11,993 nt of DNA from NCBI GenBank assembly GCA_012514255.1, contig JAAZAP010000003.1, positions 1-11,993 on the forward strand. The letters are read 5' to 3'. Below are positions 7,396 through 11,993 of this stretch, piece after piece. The stretch is from Bacteroidales bacterium. Its GTDB lineage: Bacteria; Bacteroidota; Bacteroidia; Bacteroidales; VadinHA17. Both the position numbers and the translations under genes were made by a program. Under the pieces are notes generated by a model, which saw only the letters and a program-made list of their open reading frames with translations, was not told the DNA's origin and ran no database searches. How positions within the stretch are numbered: the stretch's first letter is position 1; each line of letters begins with the position of its first letter.

Positions 7396-7403
7396 TAAAT
7401 TTG
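7396..7403 (+). promoter_or_regulatory. Bacteroidota-type -7 element for DUF5916 copy 2
   Basis: TAAATTTG matches TAnnTTTG exactly and sits in an AT-rich stretch 31 bases before the ATG at 7435. I see no good TTTG at the -33 spacing. Together with the terminator just upstream it suggests that the two paralogues are transcribed independently. Confidence 0.5.
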
Positions 7404-7434
7404 TTATCCCTTACTGTCCCTGAAGTCCCTTGCA

Positions 7435-10077
7435 ATGAAAAAAGTTTTACTAATTCTAATCTTTTTGATTCCTGCCGCTGCCTTCGGACAGGAGTATCCG
7501 AAGAGAGAATACTTTGCAACCTGGACAGAGAATCCACCGGTTATAAACGGAGAGCTTGATGACAATGCCTGGAATGAGGGAAAATGGGAAGGTGACTTCT
7601 GGCAGTACGAGCCTTCAGAAGGGGCTCCCGTTAGTCAGAAAACAGAGTTCAAGCTACTGTATGACAACAACAATCTGTATGTAGCTATAAAATGCCTGGA
7701 CACTGCGCCTGACAGTATCGTTTCGCGCATGACGCGAAGGGATGACACTGATGGTGATGAGGTCACCATCGCTTTTGACTCCTACTTTGACCAGCAGACG
7801 GCGTTCGGATTCGGGGTGAGTGCCGCCGGGGTAAAGGGGGATCTCGTTTGGACTGAAGACGGCCAAAACGAGGATGAATCCTTTGATCCTATCTGGTATG
7901 TCAGGACGGGGATATATGACTGGGGCTGGGCCGCCGAGATGCGCATACCCCTGACCCAGCTTCGCTTTGCGGAAAAAGATGACCAGGTATGGGGACTGGA
8001 GGTGATAAGGTATATCTACCGCCATGATGAGACAGTCATGTGGCAGCCCATAGCCAGGAACGCATCAGGACTCGTTCATAATGCCGGGCTGTTGAAAGGC
8101 CTGAAGAATATCAAGCCTCGCAAGCTGTTTGACGTCACACCATACGGAGTTGCAAGGCTTGAGTCCTATGAGGGCGAGACGGGCAATCCCTGGCATGACG
8201 GGTCAGATCTGAAGGGCAACCTGGGCCTCGATGCAAAGATCGGAGTAACCAACAACATTATTCTCAGCCTCTCACTGAACCCTGACTTCGGGCAGGTGGA
8301 GGCAGACCCCTCCGAAGTCAACCTGACTGCCTTTGAGACTTACTTCAGTGAGAAACGGCCATTCTTCATTGAGAGCAAGAATATCACAAGCTATAATCTT
8401 GGTGTCGGAAGCGGTGACGAAGGAAATGACAATCTGTTTTATTCCAGGAGAATTGGGAGAAGCCCAAGACTGTCACATTCACCAGGCGAAGGTGAATATG
8501 CTTATACGCCTGCATTCACACCCATTATCGGATCTGCAAAGCTGACAGGTAAATCGTCCGGCGGCATCTCCGTGGGGGTCATTGAAGCCGTCACAGCAAA
8601 AGTCAACACAAGGATATATGATCCGGGCCCGGACGCGACGACTATGAAGACCGCAGAACCTCTTACAAACTATACGGTTGGCAGAGTGCAGAAGGATTTC
8701 AACGGAGGAAAGACAATAATAGGCGGCATGGTGACAAGCACCATAAGGGCACTTGATGCCGAGACAGAGGATTACTTCCACAAATCAGCCACAACCGGCG
8801 GTCTTGACTTCACCAGGTACTTCGGTAACATGAACTACATCTTCCGTCTGCGGACAGCATTCAGTAATATCACCGGCACAGATGAGATGATTGCCCGTAC
8901 ACAGAAGTCGGTTATACACAATTTCGCACGCCCTGATGCCGACTATGTGGAATATGATGATACACGAACCTCCCTCACCGGCTTCGGGGGTAACCTGATG
9001 GCCGGCAAGATTGGCGGCAACTGGCAGTTGCTATACCTCTCCGCATGGAAGTCGCCCGGATTCGAGATTAATGATATCGGTTACATGCAGGTTGCTGACC
9101 AGTACCTGGGAGTTGGTGTGATCAACTATAACATATACAAGCCCTTCAGTGTCTTTAACAGCATGAGCTTCGGCACGAATCTGATCCACATGCTTGACTT
9201 CGGTGGCACAATAAATGCCCTGGCAGTATCACAGTCATGGACTTCCGTCTACCGAAACCAGTGGCGCACATTCCTGAGTGCCCAGCTTACGGGTCCCAAG
9301 ACCGACAATACTATACTCCGGGGCGGGCCTTCAATGAAGACCCCCGGTCAACTCTATATGAGCGCAAGCATTGATTCGGACTGGCGGAAGAAACTGTCAG
9401 GGGACATCTATTTCTCTTATTACAGGACATTCAATGATATAAAGACGAATTATAACCTGGGTTTCGAGCTTGAATACAAACCATTCAACACGCTGACCCT
9501 TGAACTGGAACCCTCATGGAGCACCACCCTGGACAGGATGCAGTATGTGACCCGGAAAACCCTCTCGGCTGAGCCTCAGGAAAACAGGTATATCTTTGCC
9601 ACTATCAATCAGAAAATATACAGTGTCTCAATCAGGGTCGATTACAATATCACGCCTGACCTGACCATCCAGTACTGGGGCCAGCCCTTCTACGGATCGG
9701 GCAGTTACCGGGAATTCAAGAAAATCACTGAATATCACGCTGGCAGTATGGATGACAGGTACGAGATCCTTGAATCAGGACACCTCTCCTATGCCATAAA
9801 GGACCGGATCTACAGCATTGACGAGGATCTTGACTCCTCGGTTGACTACACGTTCGGCAATCCTGACTTCACCATGAGCGAGTTCCTGCATAACTTCGTG
9901 ATCAGATGGGAATTCCTTCCGGGATCCACTGCATTCCTGGTCTGGTCGCAGAACAGGGAGTACTACACCGGTTCGGGTGTGTTCAATGTAAGCCGTCAGT
10001 CACATGACCTGTTCCACGAGACCAAACCCTACAATATCTTCCTTATTAAGTTCTCTTACCGTTTCGGACTGAGGTGA
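7435..10077 (+). CDS. CBM9-like/DUF5916 outer-membrane protein, copy 2
   Basis: An 880-residue paralogue of the preceding gene with the same architecture: signal peptide 1-18 (cleavage after FG, before Gln19), CBM9-like domain from about 34 (NPPVINGELDDNAW) to 180, and a DUF5916 probable outer-membrane barrel with NPDFGQVEADPSEVNL at 282 and the C-terminus KFSYRFGLR. Over a 66-residue block starting at NPDFG I count 53 identities with copy 1. The rest is clearly less alike, so the duplication is old. It lacks the Thr/Ser-rich linker, so its mature N-terminus runs almost directly into the CBM9-like domain. The calcium-loop-like motif is degraded here to DEDLDSSVD (796-804), losing the glycine. 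The ATG at 7435 is chosen because the signal peptide starts there. The gene ends six bases from the stop codon of the convergent response regulator gene, leaving no room for a separate terminator. Confidence 0.92.
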   Translation: MKKVLLILIFLIPAAAFGQEYPKREYFATWTENPPVINGELDDNAWNEGKWEGDFWQYEPSEGAPVSQKTEFKLLYDNNNLYVAIKCLDTAPDSIVSRMTRRDDTDGDEVTIAFDSYFDQQTAFGFGVSAAGVKGDLVWTEDGQNEDESFDPIWYVRTGIYDWGWAAEMRIPLTQLRFAEKDDQVWGLEVIRYIYRHDETVMWQPIARNASGLVHNAGLLKGLKNIKPRKLFDVTPYGVARLESYEGETGNPWHDGSDLKGNLGLDAKIGVTNNIILSLSLNPDFGQVEADPSEVNLTAFETYFSEKRPFFIESKNITSYNLGVGSGDEGNDNLFYSRRIGRSPRLSHSPGEGEYAYTPAFTPIIGSAKLTGKSSGGISVGVIEAVTAKVNTRIYDPGPDATTMKTAEPLTNYTVGRVQKDFNGGKTIIGGMVTSTIRALDAETEDYFHKSATTGGLDFTRYFGNMNYIFRLRTAFSNITGTDEMIARTQKSVIHNFARPDADYVEYDDTRTSLTGFGGNLMAGKIGGNWQLLYLSAWKSPGFEINDIGYMQVADQYLGVGVINYNIYKPFSVFNSMSFGTNLIHMLDFGGTINALAVSQSWTSVYRNQWRTFLSAQLTGPKTDNTILRGGPSMKTPGQLYMSASIDSDWRKKLSGDIYFSYYRTFNDIKTNYNLGFELEYKPFNTLTLELEPSWSTTLDRMQYVTRKTLSAEPQENRYIFATINQKIYSVSIRVDYNITPDLTIQYWGQPFYGSGSYREFKKITEYHAGSMDDRYEILESGHLSYAIKDRIYSIDEDLDSSVDYTFGNPDFTMSEFLHNFVIRWEFLPGSTAFLVWSQNREYYTGSGVFNVSRQSHDLFHETKPYNIFLIKFSYRFGLR

Positions 10078-10083
10078 AGGTGA

Positions 10084-10797
10084 TCATATAAAGTTCCTGT
10101 CAAGAAATTCCTGGAATTTTTCGCGGTACTGATCGGTGACAGGTATGCGTACCTCGCCATAGACTATGCGGCCACGCTCTATGACCTTCACAGTCTCAAG
10201 GTTGACTATATATGAGCGGTGAACGCGCATGAACCTGTCCTCCGGCAGCCTGGCCTCCAGCGCCTTCAGGGTGGACAGCGAGAGGACGGGCTTCTTCTCT
10301 CCCTTGAGGAAGATCTTTACATAATCCTTCAGACCCTCAATATAGTGTATCTCTGAAAAATCGATGCGCCTTATCTTGTAATCGCTCTTGATAAAGAGAA
10401 ACTCATTCCTGATCTCCAGTGAAGGCAGCTCCTTCCTCTCAAGGTTTAACAGCTTCTCTGCCTTCTGAACAGCCTTCAGGAACTCGGCATAGCTGAACGG
10501 TTTCAGCAGGTAATCAACAGCATCAAGCCGGAAGCCTTCAAGTGCATACTTCTCATATGCCGTGGTGAAAATAACCTTAGGTCCCCCGCTGATGACCCCG
10601 GCCAGCTCGGTGCCGGTCAGATCAGGCATCTGTATGTCAAGGAGAACGAGATCGACATCAGACGATTTGATGAAGGACACCGCCTCCAGAGGGTTGTCAA
10701 AGGCACCCGCCAACTCAAGGAAGGGAGTCTTCTCAACATATTCCTTCACCAGCTGCAACGCCAGTGGCTCATCATCAATGGCAACAACCTTTATCAT
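10084..10797 (-). CDS. LytTR-family response regulator
   Basis: A 237-residue cytoplasmic transcription regulator of the LytR/AlgR type. The receiver domain (about 1-120) has the acidic pair Asp8-Asp9, phospho-acceptor Asp54 (LLDIQMPD), the conserved Thr78-Thr79 (FTTAY) and Lys99 (LLKPF). The LytTR DNA-binding domain (about 130-237) shows the usual IHYIEGLKDYVKIF and FMRVHRSYIVN motifs. It lies directly after the sensor kinase gene in the same direction, so the two are almost certainly a cognate pair. I chose the ATG at 10797; a GTG one codon upstream (10800) is equally open and would add one Met. GAAGG just before the start could serve as a weak ribosome site. Regulated targets are unknown; the ABC permease gene in the same operon is the obvious candidate. 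Confidence 0.95.
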   Translation of the reverse strand: MIKVVAIDDEPLALQLVKEYVEKTPFLELAGAFDNPLEAVSFIKSSDVDLVLLDIQMPDLTGTELAGVISGGPKVIFTTAYEKYALEGFRLDAVDYLLKPFSYAEFLKAVQKAEKLLNLERKELPSLEIRNEFLFIKSDYKIRRIDFSEIHYIEGLKDYVKIFLKGEKKPVLSLSTLKALEARLPEDRFMRVHRSYIVNLETVKVIERGRIVYGEVRIPVTDQYREKFQEFLDRNFI

Positions 10798-10809
10798 CAC
10801 CTTCGTTGT

Positions 10810-11895
10810 TCAGCTCCCTATTCTCAGTTCCACGGTAAAAACCTGCTCCTGCTCATCAATCTTCAGCTCATGCCTGCCCGGATAGAGCAGAGCGAGTCGT
10901 TTCCTGACATTGTCAAGCCCTATGCCTGATGCTGCCCTGGGGGCATCAGCGCTGAGCCTGGTGATGCTGTTGGAAGCACGGAAGAATATTTCTTTGCCAA
11001 CAGCCATGAGAGAGATGTCAATGAATGAGTTGCCGGCAGTGCTAACGCCGTGCTTGAAGGCATTCTCAATGAAGGGGATGAAGAGCAACGGCGGCAGATC
11101 CTGATCCTCATACTCCTCCGGGAAAGCCACAGTGAGCCTGACACGGTCGCTCATCCTCAGTTTCATCAGGTCAATATATCCCTTCATGAACTCAATCTCA
11201 TGACTGAGTCTCGTATTTCCCTGTTCCGATTCATAGAGCATATACCTCATCATCTTCGACAGGCTGAGCACCGCCTCTCTGGCATCATCCTGGTTGATGG
11301 CTATCAGTGAATAGATATTGTTGAGCGTATTAAAGAAGAAATGGGGGCTTACCTGGTTCTTGAGCAGGGCCAGTTCAGAGTTAAGCTTCTCACGCTCCAG
11401 TTCCTTGATCTCCTCCTCTTTCTTTACTGCGCTTTCGGCGTACCGTATTCCCACTGCGAATCCGGAGACAAGGAATGATGTGATGAAGAAGTTATAGAGA
11501 GCCATTCCTCCTCCGCGGCGTCTGTCACGGTCATCATGGGGAATTCTCTCTTCCATCTGACTGATCCGCTCCCTGACCTCCGGGGGCGGGGCAAATAGAT
11601 TCTGGTAGAACTTGCCGGAGGCATATCCGAGTACTACTATCAGCGCTGCTGCCAAAAGAAGGAAGGGCAGCCATTTTTTCTTCTGAGCCAGCTTTGGTAC
11701 GAGCCAGAAATAGTTCGTGTAAAACAGAACCAGAAACACCAGCGTATTGAAGAGCACGATCCTCGTGGTGCGTCCGTCATTGAAAAGACCTCCCGAGATA
11801 AGGAACTGAGGAAGGACGAACAGTATGATCCATCCTGTCAGATGTAGAAGCACTGGCAAGTACCTGCGTTTTCTTATTGCAATCTCTTCTGTCAT
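10810..11895 (-). CDS. LytS/YehU-type sensor histidine kinase
   Basis: A 361-residue inner-membrane kinase that should phosphorylate the adjacent LytTR regulator. Four membrane segments lie near residues 13-33, 46-66, 76-93 and 132-150. Topology reasoning puts the charged segment 94-131 outside the cytoplasm. A coiled-coil linker (about 154-180) leads to the His_kinase domain with the autophosphorylation His185 in NQVSPHFFFNTLNN. The ATPase domain has the N box Asn278 (FIENAFKHG) and the glycine box 324-327 (GIGL) with DNVRKRL. This is the small kinase type that lacks a separate HAMP or PAS domain. The ATG at 11895 is preferred: it gives a short basic N-terminus before the first membrane segment. 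Its stop lies 12 bases before the regulator ATG, so the two are co-transcribed. Confidence 0.94.
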   Translation of the reverse strand: MTEEIAIRKRRYLPVLLHLTGWIILFVLPQFLISGGLFNDGRTTRIVLFNTLVFLVLFYTNYFWLVPKLAQKKKWLPFLLLAAALIVVLGYASGKFYQNLFAPPPEVRERISQMEERIPHDDRDRRRGGGMALYNFFITSFLVSGFAVGIRYAESAVKKEEEIKELEREKLNSELALLKNQVSPHFFFNTLNNIYSLIAINQDDAREAVLSLSKMMRYMLYESEQGNTRLSHEIEFMKGYIDLMKLRMSDRVRLTVAFPEEYEDQDLPPLLFIPFIENAFKHGVSTAGNSFIDISLMAVGKEIFFRASNSITRLSADAPRAASGIGLDNVRKRLALLYPGRHELKIDEQEQVFTVELRIGS

Positions 11896-11905
11896 ATATG
11901 CTCTT

Positions 11906-11913
11906 CAAAGCTA
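11906..11913 (-). promoter_or_regulatory. Possible internal promoter before the kinase gene
   Basis: On the minus strand TAGCTTTG fits TAnnTTTG. A TTTG (complement of 11937-11940) lies upstream with a 23-base spacer, longer than the usual 19 to 21, and overlaps the last codons of the ABC permease gene. The -7 box ends ten bases before the kinase ATG, implying an almost leaderless message. The kinase and regulator could be made without the permease; read-through from upstream is also likely. Confidence 0.3.
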
Positions 11914-11931
11914 ATCAATCCCGACGAATAA

Positions 11932-11993
11932 TCATTCAAATCTCAGGGCATCAATCGGGTCAAGCTCTGAAGCCCTGCGGGCAGGATACCAGC
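11932..11993 (-). CDS. MacB/FtsX-type ABC transporter permease, C-terminal end only
   Basis: Only the final 19 codons and the TGA stop are in the window; the rest lies beyond the right edge. They read YPARRASELDPIDALRFE after a Trp, the characteristic C-terminal tail of MacB/FtsX-family permeases, which commonly end in a PAR-A---P--ALR-E pattern. Such permeases work with an ATPase subunit in transport, lipoprotein or envelope-related roles. The stop is 36 bases before the kinase start on the same strand. This arrangement suggests an ABC-transporter operon controlled by the two-component pair, a common layout in Bacteroidota. Too little is visible to name the transporter. Confidence 0.75.
   Translation of the reverse strand, partial: WYPARRASELDPIDALRFE

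Noticed and set aside
7374..7559. A 61-codon plus-strand frame across the start of DUF5916 copy 2
   Set aside because: It overlaps the signal peptide and CBM9-like start in another frame, and its translation resembles no protein.

Overview
The window looks like ordinary chromosome from a member of the Bacteroidota, most likely Bacteroidales or a relative. Evidence for this is an S46 dipeptidyl-peptidase, two DUF5916 outer-membrane proteins, a SiaC-family (DUF1987) protein, a LytS-type kinase with a LytTR regulator, and a Bacteroidota-type -7 promoter element (TAnnTTTG) upstream of several genes. Most starts lack a convincing Shine-Dalgarno sequence, which also fits. I see no tRNA, rRNA, CRISPR array, insertion sequence or phage gene.

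Layout, left to right. (1) 90-2240 (+) is a secreted S46 peptidase with a glycine in its S1 pocket, as in DPP7. (2) 2241-2406 is an intergenic stretch dominated by seven-base repeats: an inverted pair of arrays forming a terminator-like hairpin, then a third direct array that leads into the next promoter. (3) 2407-3461 (+) is a MarC-family membrane protein overlapping ribonuclease HI by one base. (4) 3523-4415 (+) is a SiaC-family protein overlapping a prolyl-tRNA editing deacylase by one base. (5) 4581-7295 and 7435-10077 (+) are two tandem paralogues, each with a signal peptide, a CBM9-like domain and a DUF5916 beta-barrel, separated by an intrinsic terminator and a new promoter. (6) On the minus strand, 10084-11993 holds a LytTR response regulator, its LytS-type histidine kinase and, at the window edge, the last 19 codons of a MacB/FtsX-type ABC permease. 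These run permease, kinase, regulator and probably form one signalling/transport operon. They converge on the second DUF5916 gene with only six bases between the two stop codons.

No single new multi-gene system stands out. The points most worth a second look are the heptamer-based intergenic element at 2262-2377, the SiaC-like/tRNA-deacylase pair without the usual Sia partners, the DUF5916 duplication with a calcium-loop-like motif kept in one copy and degraded in the other, and a small cysteine-rich minus-strand frame at 4344-4520 that may be coincidence. Functional statements are family-level inferences from sequence read by eye; no database search was run.
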